Translations under genes and position numbers: made by a program
The notes under the pieces: model-generated
What the model saw: only the letters and a program-made list of their open reading frames with translations
Databases searched by the model: none
What the model was told of the DNA's origin: nothing
In this document: one piece after another, positions 1 through 9,144 of the stretch
How positions within the stretch are numbered: the first letter of the stretch is position 1
How the letters are laid out: every line of letters begins with the position of its first letter
NCBI GenBank assembly: GCA_963728075.1
Contig: CAVSIP010000001.1
Coordinates: 434,001-498,000 of the forward strand
DNA length: 64,000 bases
Direction: 5' to 3'
Source of the DNA: CAVSIP01 sp963728075
Lineage (GTDB): Bacteria > Actinomycetota > Actinomycetes > JAFAQI01 > DASSKL01

Positions 1-401
1 AGGCGACCGAGGTCGACAACGTGCACGGCAACGTCCTGCTGGTTCCCCGATTGTGCTACCAGGCCTTGGGAGCGATCGACGGAGGCTTCGAACACGCTTA
101 CGCCGACTTCGACTACGGGCAGCGTCTGCGCGACCGCGGTGGCCGGCTGCTGCTGGCACCCGGTCACGTCGGTGAGTGCTCTGTCAACCGCAGGCCCAGG
201 GCCGCGCTGGACCCCGCGGTGCCGCGGTGGCGACGCCTGGCGGCGGCGATGACGCGCACCGAGATGCCGGTGCGGTCACAGATCCGCTACCTGCGTCGCC
301 ACGGTGGCGCAGCGTGGCCGGTGTTGGCTGTTGCCCCCTACGTACGAGCCGGTTTGCTGCCCGGTCGCTACCTGCGGCCGCGGCATGCGAGGGTCTCGTG
401 A
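1..401 (+). CDS. Glycosyltransferase family 2, C-terminal part (partial at window edge)
   Basis: The reading frame is open from base 3, so the gene begins outside the window; about 132 C-terminal residues are visible. The segment DNVHGNVLLVPR followed by a Y..LG.ID..F.H..AD.DYG.R pattern is typical of the second half of the GT-A catalytic domain in family 2 glycosyltransferases. These enzymes transfer a sugar from a nucleotide donor to a lipid-linked acceptor at the cytoplasmic membrane. Its stop overlaps the next gene's GTG by 4 bases (GTGA), so the two are translationally coupled within the EPS cluster. Donor and acceptor sugars cannot be told from the sequence. Confidence 0.75.
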   Translation, partial: ATEVDNVHGNVLLVPRLCYQALGAIDGGFEHAYADFDYGQRLRDRGGRLLLAPGHVGECSVNRRPRAALDPAVPRWRRLAAAMTRTEMPVRSQIRYLRRHGGAAWPVLAVAPYVRAGLLPGRYLRPRHARVS

Positions 402-1549
402 CCGCCATGCGAGTTGTCATGGTCGAGGGGCATCTGCGGCAGTACAGGGTGCCCTTTCTGCTGGCGCTCCACGAGCGACTGGGCAGACTCGTGGTCATCG
501 TCCGTCGCGTCGAGGAACCCGCCAAGGCGGCGTTGGACCGGGCCGGCGTCGTGGTTCGCTTCATGCCGTTCCTGCAGGTTCCGCGGCGTGAGCGCCACCC
601 CCTCGGCTTCGAACGCGGCGTCCCGCTCTACGTACCCGTGGGCCTGCAACGGACCATCGCGGCGGAGAAGCCATCAGTCGTTGTGTGTGGCGACATGGGA
701 CTGCAGTTCATCCAAGCCGCTCGGTACTGCGCCCGCTCACGTACGGCGCTGGTGCTCTGGGCACGGGTCTCCGAGCACACCGAGCAGGGTCGTAAGCGGT
801 ACCAGCAGGTGCTGCGGCCCCGTCTGGTGACCTGTGCCGATCGAGTCATCGTCAACGGCGAGTCCGGGCGCGCCTACATGCGGAGTCTCGGAGCCGCCCA
901 CGAGCGAATCTGCCCGATCCCCCTGGCCCTGGACCCGACCGCGGTGGCGAGCGCAGAGCATCGGTCGCCGCGAGCCGAAGTCACGCGGTTCCTGGCGATC
1001 AACCGCATCGTCGAGGGCAAGGGGCTTGACCGGCTGCTGGACGGGCTGGCTCGTCTGCCTCAGCGTGGGTGGACCCTGACCGTGGTCGGGGCCGGCCCTG
1101 CACTACCCGCTCTCAGGAGGCAGGTTACCGAGCGCCGACTGCCGGTCTCCTTCGTGGGACACCAGGAGAGAGCGGCCTTACCGGCGTTCTTCCGGTCCGC
1201 AGACTTCTTCGTGCACCCGTCGCTGTGCGATGAGTGGGCACTCGTGATCGGGGAGGCGCTTGCGGCTGGAGTTCCCGTGCTCGGCAGTGTGTACGCGCAG
1301 GCCGCAACGGAGCTGCTGCGGGACGGTGTCAACGGCCGAGTCTTTCGTCCCGACGATCCGGCGTCGTTGCACGGGAGCCTGTCGTGGGCCGCGGGATATC
1401 CGGCCGCGGCATGGCCTGCGTTGAGCGAGAGCGCGCGCCGATCGGCAAGACCTCTGTATCCAGATCCGGTGGCCGACCGGTTCAGCTCAGTGTTGGAGCA
1501 AGCGGCCAGCGACTGCCTCGCGAGACGCCCCGGACGCATCAGTGCATAG
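398..1549 (+). CDS. Glycosyltransferase family 4
   Basis: 383 residues. The N-terminus MRVVMVEGHLRQYRVPFLLAL is the first Rossmann strand and acceptor-side loop of a GT-B enzyme. The C-terminal half has the family 4 donor-site signature with two glutamates (FVHPSLCDEWALVIGEALAAG, continuing through ATELLRDGVNG) at about residues 270-310, which binds the nucleotide sugar. The GTG at 398 was chosen because it overlaps the upstream stop as GTGA; an ATG nine bases later is the alternative. Probable retaining transferase adding one sugar of the EPS repeat unit in the cytoplasm. Specificity unknown. Confidence 0.82.
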   Translation: MTAMRVVMVEGHLRQYRVPFLLALHERLGRLVVIVRRVEEPAKAALDRAGVVVRFMPFLQVPRRERHPLGFERGVPLYVPVGLQRTIAAEKPSVVVCGDMGLQFIQAARYCARSRTALVLWARVSEHTEQGRKRYQQVLRPRLVTCADRVIVNGESGRAYMRSLGAAHERICPIPLALDPTAVASAEHRSPRAEVTRFLAINRIVEGKGLDRLLDGLARLPQRGWTLTVVGAGPALPALRRQVTERRLPVSFVGHQERAALPAFFRSADFFVHPSLCDEWALVIGEALAAGVPVLGSVYAQAATELLRDGVNGRVFRPDDPASLHGSLSWAAGYPAAAWPALSESARRSARPLYPDPVADRFSSVLEQAASDCLARRPGRISA

Positions 1550-1615
1550 GACCTGGATCGTGTCGCGGCGCGCGACTGCGCTGATCCGGCCGGTCCGGCG
1601 CCTGCTGGGGCCGGG

Positions 1616-3160
1616 TTGCGACGCGGGCGGCTGGCATTGACTCGGCGCAACCGGCTGCTCGACCTCGTCGTCCGGGCCGTCGGATGGAACTTCGGGGCTG
1701 GCGTGGTGCTGCTTGCTGCGCAGATGGGCTACACCGCCTTGACTGCGCGTGCCATCCCCCCCGCAGACTTCGGTGCGTACGCGCTCGCGCTGACCATCGT
1801 GCAGCTCGGGAGCTACTTCGGGGGCGGCACTCTGGGAAACGCGGTGATGCGCGCACCACGGCTCGGTCGCCACACCGTGGCAACCAGCCTGTGGCTGGCC
1901 TTGGGTCTCGGCGCCGGGCTGTCGGTGGTGTTCGCCGCCCTGGCTGCGCCCTTCTCTGCGCTCTTCCGCATGCCGGCTCTGGCCGACATCCTGTACCCGC
2001 TGTCCCTGATGCCCGTGCTGACCGGTGCGTCCGCCGTCTCCGTGGGGCTGCTGCGTCGACAGGACCGATACCGCGCCGCGGTGAGCATCACGTTGTGTGC
2101 ATCCCTCTCGGCCTTCGCCGTCGGCGGGGTGCTCGCGGCCAGTGGAGTCGGCGTCGTCGCTCTGGCTGTCGCACAGCTGGTCAGGCCGGGGCTCGTGCTC
2201 GTGGCGAGCATTCCGGCCACCCGCGGGGACATCTCCTCCGTCCGGTTCTCCCGGTCGGCGGCGAGAGAGGTACTGCCGTTCACCATCCAGGTCAGCGGGC
2301 AGAACCTCGTGCACTACGTCATCGAGGCGATGCCGGTGTGGTTCGTCGGGCGGGCGACGAGCGGCGCGGCCACCGGATACTTCTCCCGTGGGCTGCAGCT
2401 GGTGCAGCTGCCTGCCTACCAGCTGATCACGGCGATGCACAATGCGCTGTACCCCGTCTACCACCGCCTGGTCGGCGACGCGCGGCGTCTCCGGCGAGCC
2501 TTGACCGACGTCCTGGTGACTGTCGACGGCGCGGCGTCGCTTCTCTTCGGCGTGGCCGCCGCCTGCGGGCCTCCTGCCGCTCTGATCCTGCTGGGCCCGG
2601 GCTGGGAGGAAGCCGCTGCCCTGGTGCCCTGGTTCTGCGCGGCGTTCACCGCCCGGATGGTGTACGCCGTCACGTCCAACGCGGCCGAGGCCATGACCTG
2701 GATGCGTGTCATCTGGCGCGCGCAGGTCGTCTTTGTCGTGGTGACCGCTGCTGGTCTGCTCCTCGCGGTCAGGGAGGGTCTGCGCTTTGCCGTGCTGGCC
2801 ATGGTCGTCGCGGCGGCAGCCGCCCACGTCGCCATGCTGCTCTCCGCGGAGCTGCGCTCTCGGATCGATCTTCGTGTCGTGGTCCGCGCGTACGCGGTGC
2901 ACGCAGGAGTGGGAGCGGTGTTCTACGTGTTGCCCGCGGCCGTCTCCACCGCCACGGTCACCGCGGCACCGCTCGAGGACCTTGCCCTGAGGGTGGCCGT
3001 CACCCTTGGCCTGATCGCAGCCCTTCTGCCGGCGCGGCGCCACATCCCCGCCTACGAGGTCGTGACACGCAGGTGGGCCGCAGGCTCCGGTGCTCAAGGC
3101 AACGCGGTCACCCAGCCGGTGGCGGGCGAGGTAGGTCTGGCCGCGGAGGCAGCGCGATGA
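1616..3160 (+). CDS. Oligosaccharide flippase, Wzx-like (MOP superfamily)
   Basis: 514 residues and very hydrophobic, with about a dozen predicted membrane segments across its length, fitting polysaccharide exporters of the MOP family (usual length 420-520). The opening segment (GWNFGAGVVLLAAQMGYTAL) and PADFGAYALALTIVQLGSYF match the first two helices of Wzx/RfbX-type proteins. It would flip undecaprenyl-linked repeat units to the outer face for the polymerase encoded two genes downstream. The start is probably TTG at 1616 or TTG at 1637; no better start is seen after the in-frame stop at 1547. The stop overlaps the next gene as ATGA. Confidence 0.82.
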   Translation: MRRGRLALTRRNRLLDLVVRAVGWNFGAGVVLLAAQMGYTALTARAIPPADFGAYALALTIVQLGSYFGGGTLGNAVMRAPRLGRHTVATSLWLALGLGAGLSVVFAALAAPFSALFRMPALADILYPLSLMPVLTGASAVSVGLLRRQDRYRAAVSITLCASLSAFAVGGVLAASGVGVVALAVAQLVRPGLVLVASIPATRGDISSVRFSRSAAREVLPFTIQVSGQNLVHYVIEAMPVWFVGRATSGAATGYFSRGLQLVQLPAYQLITAMHNALYPVYHRLVGDARRLRRALTDVLVTVDGAASLLFGVAAACGPPAALILLGPGWEEAAALVPWFCAAFTARMVYAVTSNAAEAMTWMRVIWRAQVVFVVVTAAGLLLAVREGLRFAVLAMVVAAAAAHVAMLLSAELRSRIDLRVVVRAYAVHAGVGAVFYVLPAAVSTATVTAAPLEDLALRVAVTLGLIAALLPARRHIPAYEVVTRRWAAGSGAQGNAVTQPVAGEVGLAAEAAR

Positions 3161-4635
3161 TGCGCCGACGGCGTGACTGGCGGACAGTTCTCGTGGCCGG
3201 CCCGGACGGAGTGGGAAAGACGGCCGTCGCGGACCGTCTCTCCGGCCTGGCAGCCCTTTCCGGGACACCGGTCGTGCGCTGGCACTACCGCCCAGGGAGA
3301 ATCGGTCGCCACCGGTTGTCCGGCCGGCCGGTCAGCGACCCGCGCGGCGAGCGGGCGCGAGCCTTCCTGCCCGCCCTGGCGAAGGTCGCGCTGGTCTGGT
3401 TGGACTGGATGACCACGCTGGTGTCGCGGCCTGCCCTCGTTGTCGTGGAGCGCGGCTGGTACGACATGGTGGTCGATCCCATGCGGTACCGGTTGCCCGA
3501 CTCGGCAGCCAGGTTCGCCTGGCTCCTGGGGCCTCTGACGCCCCGAGCCGACGTCGTGGTGGCGCTGACAGGGGATCCGCGTACGATCCACGCCCGCAAG
3601 CCCGAGATCGGTCGAGCGGAGGTGGCGCGACAGGTCGCGGTCTGGCGCCGGGTCGCGCCACGGGCGGCGCGGCGTGTCGTCGTGGCAGATGCGACGAGCG
3701 AGTCCGTCGAGCAGATCAGCCGGCGGGTCTGGGAGGCTGCCGGTGCCCAGGCAGCCGCCGGGGGGACGAGGCGGCGGTGGCGGCGGGTGCCGCTCACTCC
3801 ACGTCGGCTCGACATGCAGTGGGCCGGGGACCCTCGTTGTCCGGTGGCCCTTCACCGCTCCTACCGTCCGCTGGCGCGCGCGGCCGGCCCTGCCCGTCGC
3901 ATCGCGCTACGTCTGTCGGCCGGCCGCCAGGTGCCCCCTCCCCTGGACGTGGACGACCTCTGCCGGCTCCTGTCGGTGCACGCGGACGGTTTCGCGACGT
4001 TCAAGTCGTCCACCGAAGGGCGTCAGGTTCTCGGTCTCAGCAGCGGCGGACGGCTGTCGCACGTGGTGAAGGTGGGCCGCATCAACGACACCGGGCTGGC
4101 GACCGAGGCCTGCATGCTCAGGGCGCTGGACGGCCGGCAGGTGGGATTCCGCGTCCCGCCGCTCCATTCCTTCGGCAAGTGGCACGATCGTGTCGTCCTG
4201 GCGACGGTCGCCGTCCCGCACGGCTCGGGGGAGCCGGACCTTATGGCGGTGGCGAGCGTGTGCAGCGCGCTGGTCGCCGGGTCGGCAGGGGTGGGTCCGC
4301 TGGTGCACGGGGATCTCGCGCCCTGGAACGTGCTCGGCTCGGGGTGCCTGCCGACGCTCGTGGACTGGGAGAGCTCCGCTAGTGGCTGGCAGCCACTCCT
4401 CGACCTGGCCCACTACGTCGTGGCCTGTGGCGCGCACCTCCGCAGGTACAGCCCGAGCCACGCCCGGACCCTTCTCTGTGCGCCCGGCGGGCCGGGCTGG
4501 CGGCACCTCGAGCAGCTCGGACTGGACCCCCATGAGGCGGACGACCTGCTGGAGGCGCTGTGGCGGTCGAGCAGCGCGGTCCTAGGCACCCAGGAGCGCT
4601 GGTTCTGGCAGCGAATGTACCGCTCGGGCGGTTAG
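3157..4635 (+). CDS. Fused P-loop nucleotide kinase-like and aminoglycoside-phosphotransferase-like protein
   Basis: 492 residues carrying two kinase-type modules. The N-terminal module (about 1-210) has a Walker A loop GPDGVGKT at 15-22 and a VVERGWYDM segment reminiscent of the DR(Y/W) element of thymidylate kinases. The C-terminal module (about 270-492) has the APH/choline-kinase catalytic loop HGDLAPWNVL, with H384, D386 and N391, and a metal-binding LVDWE with D403. A basic linker joins them. It overlaps the flippase stop by ATGA, so it belongs to the EPS operon. I infer phosphorylation of a sugar, lipid or nucleotide intermediate; the substrate of either module is unknown. A role in dTMP synthesis or drug resistance is unlikely given the context. 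Confidence 0.75.
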   Translation: MMRRRRDWRTVLVAGPDGVGKTAVADRLSGLAALSGTPVVRWHYRPGRIGRHRLSGRPVSDPRGERARAFLPALAKVALVWLDWMTTLVSRPALVVVERGWYDMVVDPMRYRLPDSAARFAWLLGPLTPRADVVVALTGDPRTIHARKPEIGRAEVARQVAVWRRVAPRAARRVVVADATSESVEQISRRVWEAAGAQAAAGGTRRRWRRVPLTPRRLDMQWAGDPRCPVALHRSYRPLARAAGPARRIALRLSAGRQVPPPLDVDDLCRLLSVHADGFATFKSSTEGRQVLGLSSGGRLSHVVKVGRINDTGLATEACMLRALDGRQVGFRVPPLHSFGKWHDRVVLATVAVPHGSGEPDLMAVASVCSALVAGSAGVGPLVHGDLAPWNVLGSGCLPTLVDWESSASGWQPLLDLAHYVVACGAHLRRYSPSHARTLLCAPGGPGWRHLEQLGLDPHEADDLLEALWRSSSAVLGTQERWFWQRMYRSGG

Positions 4636-4646
4636 GAGGCGCCGGC

Positions 4647-6041
4647 GTGCTCTGGACCCTGGGCGAGGACCCTTACAGCCTACTGCGCATCTTGGTCGGG
4701 CTGGTCGCTCTGGCCGGCCTCGTCACCCTCTTCGCTCGCGCGCCCCGGCTCGCCGTCGTGCTGATCCTCGTGCCGCCGCTGTTGTACGCGATGAGCGTGC
4801 CACGCTTCGTCTTCCCGGTGGGCGTGACCAACATCTACCCGGTCGACCTGATCGGGGTAGCGGCGCTGATCGTCGTCGGCAAGCGCCTGCTCGAACGGCG
4901 TCAACGCCTGCCCGGCGCGGCAGTGCCGTTCCTGCTCTTCCTCTGTCTCGCCGCGACCCTGGCGCTGATCGGTGCCGCCCAGTTCTCCGTGAACACCGCG
5001 TTCAACGAGTTCCGCGGCGTGCTCGAGCCGCTGCCGGTCCTGCTCCTTGTCGCGATGTCCTTCCGCACCGAGGCCGACGTGGACTGGCTGGTTCGGGTCT
5101 GGGTGTGGTTCGGGGTGGTGCTCTCCGGCGTTGCTGTCATGCACTGGGCGCGATACGGGCTGGGCAGCAGCTCCACCATGATCGTCATCAACGGGGAGGT
5201 GGCGACGGGGCGCGGTCTGCCGGCGTCCGGCGCGCTGGCGATCGTCACCGCTGCACTGCTGCTCGGGTACTCGGGCCGTCCGGCGCAGTGGTCCGCGGCG
5301 CGCAGGCGGCTCGTGATGGTGTGGTTGTTGGCCATCGCGGTGCTCCTGCAACACCGGTCGGTCTGGGTGGTGCTGGCGGTGAGCCTGCTTGTCGGGACAG
5401 TGCTCGAGAGGAACGGTCGGGGTCACCGCGTGGCCGCCTCGGTCGGTGGGCTGTACCTCGGGGCGGTGGCCGGTCTGGGTCTGCTCCTGCACGGGGGGAC
5501 TGTCAGCCAGCACCTGTCTGCCTCGTGGCAGGCGGCCTTCGCCCAGAGCAGCACGGTGACGTGGCGGGTCACCAGCTGGGGCGACCTCCTGCAGCAGCAG
5601 CTGTCCAGCGTGCAGCAGTGGCTGTTCGGTCGTCCGTTCGGGTACGGGTACCTGCGGGTGATAGACGGCGAGATCTGGACCGTGATGCCACACAACTTCT
5701 ACGTCCAGGTGCTCCTTCGTGGCGGCGTGATCGGTCTCGTCGTTCTTCTCGCCGGCTACCTGCTCATGTGGCGCGCCCTCGGGGATCTCTCCGTAACGTC
5801 GGACGTGGAGCTCGGTGTGGGCCTCCGGTTGGTTCTCGCCGCCCAGGCCGTCTACTTCATCCCCTATCAGCTGCCGATGGAGCAAGGGCTGCTTCTCGGG
5901 CTGTGCGTAGTGGCGCCGGCTGCCCTGGTGTCCAGCCGAAGGCGCGTCGCTCGTCTCGGGCGAGGCCCGACGCCGGCCCTCTACCCAGAGGCCCCTGCAG
6001 GTCCCGACCACGCAAGGAACCAGCGTGCAAGTCTCCATTGA
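4647..6041 (+). CDS. O-antigen ligase/polymerase-like membrane protein (Wzy-like)
   Basis: 464 residues, about ten to twelve membrane segments. The C-terminal third has a large outer loop and the sequence VMPHNFYVQVLLRGGVIGLV, which matches the conserved H-N...L...G element of the O-antigen ligase/Wzy_C family. It would polymerise flipped repeat units at the outer face of the membrane. The GTG at 4647 is preceded by AGGAGG at 4634-4639, so the 29 codons upstream of it are not used. It sits 11 bases after the kinase fusion and its end overlaps the next gene by 17 bases. Confidence 0.8.
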   Translation: MLWTLGEDPYSLLRILVGLVALAGLVTLFARAPRLAVVLILVPPLLYAMSVPRFVFPVGVTNIYPVDLIGVAALIVVGKRLLERRQRLPGAAVPFLLFLCLAATLALIGAAQFSVNTAFNEFRGVLEPLPVLLLVAMSFRTEADVDWLVRVWVWFGVVLSGVAVMHWARYGLGSSSTMIVINGEVATGRGLPASGALAIVTAALLLGYSGRPAQWSAARRRLVMVWLLAIAVLLQHRSVWVVLAVSLLVGTVLERNGRGHRVAASVGGLYLGAVAGLGLLLHGGTVSQHLSASWQAAFAQSSTVTWRVTSWGDLLQQQLSSVQQWLFGRPFGYGYLRVIDGEIWTVMPHNFYVQVLLRGGVIGLVVLLAGYLLMWRALGDLSVTSDVELGVGLRLVLAAQAVYFIPYQLPMEQGLLLGLCVVAPAALVSSRRRVARLGRGPTPALYPEAPAGPDHARNQRASLH

Positions 6042-7116
6042 CGACCAGATCTTCGTCAGGCAGCGCCGCGGGGGTATCTCCCGCTACTTCGTCGAGCTGA
6101 TCAACGCCTTCAGGAGCCATCCCGACTTCAACGTGACAGTCGACCTTCCCTGGCGATGGTCGAGGAACGAGCACGCACTGGAACATCGGCTCTCGAGGTC
6201 TCTGCCGTCCCCGCTCAGCCGCATGAGGCTGCTGCGCCTCCTGAACGCGCCGGTACAGCGCGCTGCCCCGGCGGCCGACATCGTTCACTCCACGTACTAC
6301 GCGGCGGGCCGGCAGCCCGGGCGCGACGACACCCTGCACGTCGTCACTGTGCACGACATGATTCCCGAGCTGTTCCCCGAGCTGTTCCCAGCAGGCAACC
6401 CGCACTTGAGCAAGAGGAGCTACATCACCCAGGCGGACTTGGTGTTGTGTGTCTCCGCGTGCACGCAGCGGGACCTCGCTGCCGTGTACGGTCCCGTCCG
6501 AGGTCAGATCGCCTTGACCCCGCTGGGCGTGGGGAGCAGCTTCCGCCCGGGCCGGCGTGCGCTCGCGGGCTGGCCGTCGCGGTACGTGTTGTACGTGGGG
6601 CAACGGGGCGGGTACAAAGACTTCGGCGTCTTGCTCCGGGCGTTCTCACGGTTCGGCGACGAGATGTCGCAACTTCACCTGGTCGCCGTCGGGGGAGGGA
6701 CCTGGACCGCAGACGAGATCGAGGCCCTGCAGGAGCTCGGAGTTGCTGACCGTGTCATGCGAGTGGACGCACGTGAACAGGACCTGCCCGCGGCATACGA
6801 GCACGCCGCCGCATTCGTGTTCCCCTCACGTTACGAGGGCTTCGGGCTGCCGACGTTAGAGGCCATGGCGTCAGGGACACCAACTGTGCTGTCGGATGCA
6901 CCTGCCCTGTTCGAGGTCGGAGGTGAGGCAGCAGCGTACTTCCCCGTGGGTGATGCAGCTGCACTGGCCGAGGTCCTCAGCGACGTGATCCTGGATGAGC
7001 GACGACGCCGGTGCATGCGAGAGCAGGGTCTGGCTCACGCCGGGCGGTTCAGCTGGATCCGCACCGCTGCCCGCACGGCGGCCGCGTACGAGTCGCTCCT
7101 GAAGAGCGTTCGGTGA
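6025..7116 (+). CDS. Glycosyltransferase family 4
   Basis: 363 residues. The N-terminus has the GGISRYFVELINAF motif common in mannosyltransferase-like GT4 enzymes. The donor domain shows YVLYVGQRGGYKDFGVLLRAF and the signature FPSRYEGFGLPTLEAMASG followed by ALFEVGGEAA (about residues 255-300) with both conserved glutamates. Starts at GTG 6025, inside the end of the polymerase gene, with AAGGAA upstream. Last gene of the rightward EPS arm; it converges on the leftward arm with only 8 bases between. Likely a cytoplasmic retaining transferase; sugar unknown. Confidence 0.85.
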   Translation: MQVSIDDQIFVRQRRGGISRYFVELINAFRSHPDFNVTVDLPWRWSRNEHALEHRLSRSLPSPLSRMRLLRLLNAPVQRAAPAADIVHSTYYAAGRQPGRDDTLHVVTVHDMIPELFPELFPAGNPHLSKRSYITQADLVLCVSACTQRDLAAVYGPVRGQIALTPLGVGSSFRPGRRALAGWPSRYVLYVGQRGGYKDFGVLLRAFSRFGDEMSQLHLVAVGGGTWTADEIEALQELGVADRVMRVDAREQDLPAAYEHAAAFVFPSRYEGFGLPTLEAMASGTPTVLSDAPALFEVGGEAAAYFPVGDAAALAEVLSDVILDERRRRCMREQGLAHAGRFSWIRTAARTAAAYESLLKSVR

Positions 7117-7124
7117 GGGCATGC

Positions 7125-8294
7125 TCAGAGACCGCGTGTCGTTGTGTCGGCGGCTGTCAGCTGCCGGGTGAGGTCGAGGTAGCGGCGTGCGACGTTTGCG
7201 GGGGAGAACTCCGCGGCGCGCCGCAGGGCGCCGTCGGGAACCTCCTCGTGCCACATCCGGTCACTGAGCGCGGCCACCACTGCCCCGGCCAGACCGTCGA
7301 CGTCCCCGACCGGCACCAGTTGGCCGTACCGACCGTCGTCGAGCAGGAACCGGGGGCCGATCGGGCAGTCGGTCGCGACCACCGGTGTTCCGGAAGCCAT
7401 GGCCTCGATGAGCACCCTGGGGCACCCCTCGGTGTGGGAGGCGAGCACGAAGACGTCCGCATGGCGGATGAACGACAAGGCGTCCGACCGATAGCCGGCG
7501 AGCCACAGGTGCTCCCGCACTCCGAGGTCCTCGGCGAGCCGGTTCAGCGTGCGTGCGAAGGCGACATCATCCGGGCGCCCGACGAGGGCCAGCCGGACGT
7601 CGCCTACGGCGGCCCGGATCGCCGGCAGAGCTCGCACGATGGTGTCCTGGCCCTTGCGCGGCACGAGGTTGGCGACGCTGGAGATCACCCTCGGCCGACC
7701 TCCGTCCTCGTCCTCGAACCAGCTGTGCGGGAGAGGATCCGCCGCGCGCGCCAGGTCGGTTTCGGCAGGGCCTGTCGCTGGCAGCAGCACCCCTCGCGGT
7801 GCCACCTCGGGAAAGACCGAGGCCAGCTCGTCGAGCACACCGGGGGAGACTCCCGCCACTCGATCCGCCCGCGCGTACAGCCAGCGCGTCAGCGGGTCCT
7901 GCAGTCGGTGACGAGAGCGGTAGAACGACCGGTAGTGGACATGCTCGACGGGCACCACGGGAAGGTCCAGGCGGGCCAGGCGGCGGGCCAGCAGTGCCGC
8001 CCTGGCCGGGCCGTTGAGGTGAGCAAAAAGCACGTCGAGTCGCAGTCTGCGTAGCCGGCGGGCGAGCGGGAGCACGGCCGCGCTGGTTCTGCGTACGCCT
8101 GCGGCCACCTCGACCACCTCCGTGTCAGGCCCTGCATCCTGCGCGCGTGACGCCTGGTCCATGCTGATCACCACGGGCTGGGCGCCCAGCGCGCTGAGCT
8201 CCCGGCACAGCGCGACGACGAGGCCGGACACTGCACGGTCGTCGAGGCGATGCAGCAGCATGCCGATCCGGGCTGGCGGCGAGTCCTGGTTCAT
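7125..8294 (-). CDS. Glycosyltransferase family 4
   Basis: 389 residues. GT-B fold: IGMLLHRLDDRAVSGLVVAL near the start, a VISSVANLVPRKGQDTIVRAL donor-domain strand, and the family 4 signature VLASHTEGCPRVLIEAMASG plus VVATDCPIGPRFLLDDGRYG near residues 280-330. Last gene of the leftward EPS arm, 12 bases after the deacetylase gene. The histidine-rich EHVHYRSFYRSRHR segment lies where the acceptor site is expected. It would add a sugar to the lipid-linked repeat unit or act on a modified side chain. Specificity cannot be read from the sequence. Confidence 0.84.
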   Translation of the reverse strand: MNQDSPPARIGMLLHRLDDRAVSGLVVALCRELSALGAQPVVISMDQASRAQDAGPDTEVVEVAAGVRRTSAAVLPLARRLRRLRLDVLFAHLNGPARAALLARRLARLDLPVVPVEHVHYRSFYRSRHRLQDPLTRWLYARADRVAGVSPGVLDELASVFPEVAPRGVLLPATGPAETDLARAADPLPHSWFEDEDGGRPRVISSVANLVPRKGQDTIVRALPAIRAAVGDVRLALVGRPDDVAFARTLNRLAEDLGVREHLWLAGYRSDALSFIRHADVFVLASHTEGCPRVLIEAMASGTPVVATDCPIGPRFLLDDGRYGQLVPVGDVDGLAGAVVAALSDRMWHEEVPDGALRRAAEFSPANVARRYLDLTRQLTAADTTTRGL

Positions 8295-8306
8295 GCTGAG
8301 GCCTCT

Positions 8307-9089
8307 TCACGTCCTCATGGAACGCCGCCGTTGCAGGAGCGGCAGCAGCAGGCGGCGGTGGACCTGGCGCACAACCGGAAGCTCGCGCGAGGCGAGGTAG
8401 TGTCCGCTGGTCTTGTAGGCGAACAGGGTCAGCCCGTCGGTCGGCCGGATGGTGACGCGCTCGCGCGCGAAGTTGCCGATCCCGACCTGACCGATCGAGA
8501 ACGCCGCCGCAAGGCGGATGTCGGCTGCGGCCTGCCGGACGTGCTCTGCGTGCGCCCCCCACGGGTAGGCGAGCAGCCGAGGTGCCTCCCCGTTCACCTC
8601 GGTGAGCACCTCGATTGAACGCTCGATGTCCTCTCGCGCCTCGTCATACGTCATCGCGTCCAGCCGGGTGTGGCGGTGCCCGTGGCTCTCGACTGCGTGG
8701 CCTAGGGCAGCAATCTGCTTCAGCTGGTCCGCGCACATGATGGGCAGCGGTGTGGCGTCGCGGTCCAGTGGGTCCCAGCCCTTGCGCCGCCCCAGCCACG
8801 CGGTGGGCACGAAACACGTCGCCGGGAATCCGTGCTCTGCGAGGATCGGCGCGGCGCTGGTCAGGACACTCTCGTAGCCGTCGTCGAAGGTGATCGCGAC
8901 CGCGGGGCGGCGCGTCCGGACGCCTGCTAGAACTGCGCGCAGGGATACGACGTCACGGTGGGCGCTGAGGAAAGCCATGTGCCGTCGGAAGTGCGCAAGG
9001 GGCGTCCACATCCGGTACGGGTCCCCACCCGCAGGCGGATCGCCGACGCCGTGGTAGGCGATGACGGTCGCGCTCACGACGTGGCCCAT
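8307..9089 (-). CDS. Polysaccharide deacetylase family protein (NodB domain)
   Basis: 260 residues from ATG 9089. The catalytic NodB motif 1 is present (AITFDDGYESVL, with the D-D pair for base and metal) and so is motif 2 (VESHGHRHTRLDAM, H-x3-H metal ligands). AYPWGAHAEH corresponds to motif 3. Members remove N- or O-acetyl groups from amino sugars. No signal peptide or membrane anchor is visible at this start, so it may act on a cytoplasmic intermediate, or the true start may differ. Lies 55 bases downstream of the DxD transferase gene in the leftward arm. A role in tailoring the EPS is inferred. Confidence 0.82.
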   Translation of the reverse strand: MGHVVSATVIAYHGVGDPPAGGDPYRMWTPLAHFRRHMAFLSAHRDVVSLRAVLAGVRTRRPAVAITFDDGYESVLTSAAPILAEHGFPATCFVPTAWLGRRKGWDPLDRDATPLPIMCADQLKQIAALGHAVESHGHRHTRLDAMTYDEAREDIERSIEVLTEVNGEAPRLLAYPWGAHAEHVRQAAADIRLAAAFSIGQVGIGNFARERVTIRPTDGLTLFAYKTSGHYLASRELPVVRQVHRRLLLPLLQRRRSMRT

Positions 9090-9144
9090 GCGCCCGGCTT
9101 CATGCCCAGTCCGAGCCTGGGAGCCGGAGCGGAGATACCGCGGC

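Noticed and set aside
1684..3156. N-terminal extension of the kinase/APH fusion frame
   Set aside because: Out-of-frame shadow of the flippase; the ATG at 3157 overlapping the flippase stop is the natural start.
1487..3268. 593-codon open frame on the minus strand
   Set aside because: It is the antisense shadow of the flippase gene; its translation is low-complexity R/G/H/P with no motif.
3157..4635. Aminoglycoside resistance gene
   Set aside because: Only the generic APH catalytic loop is shared; the fusion and operon context indicate an EPS role.
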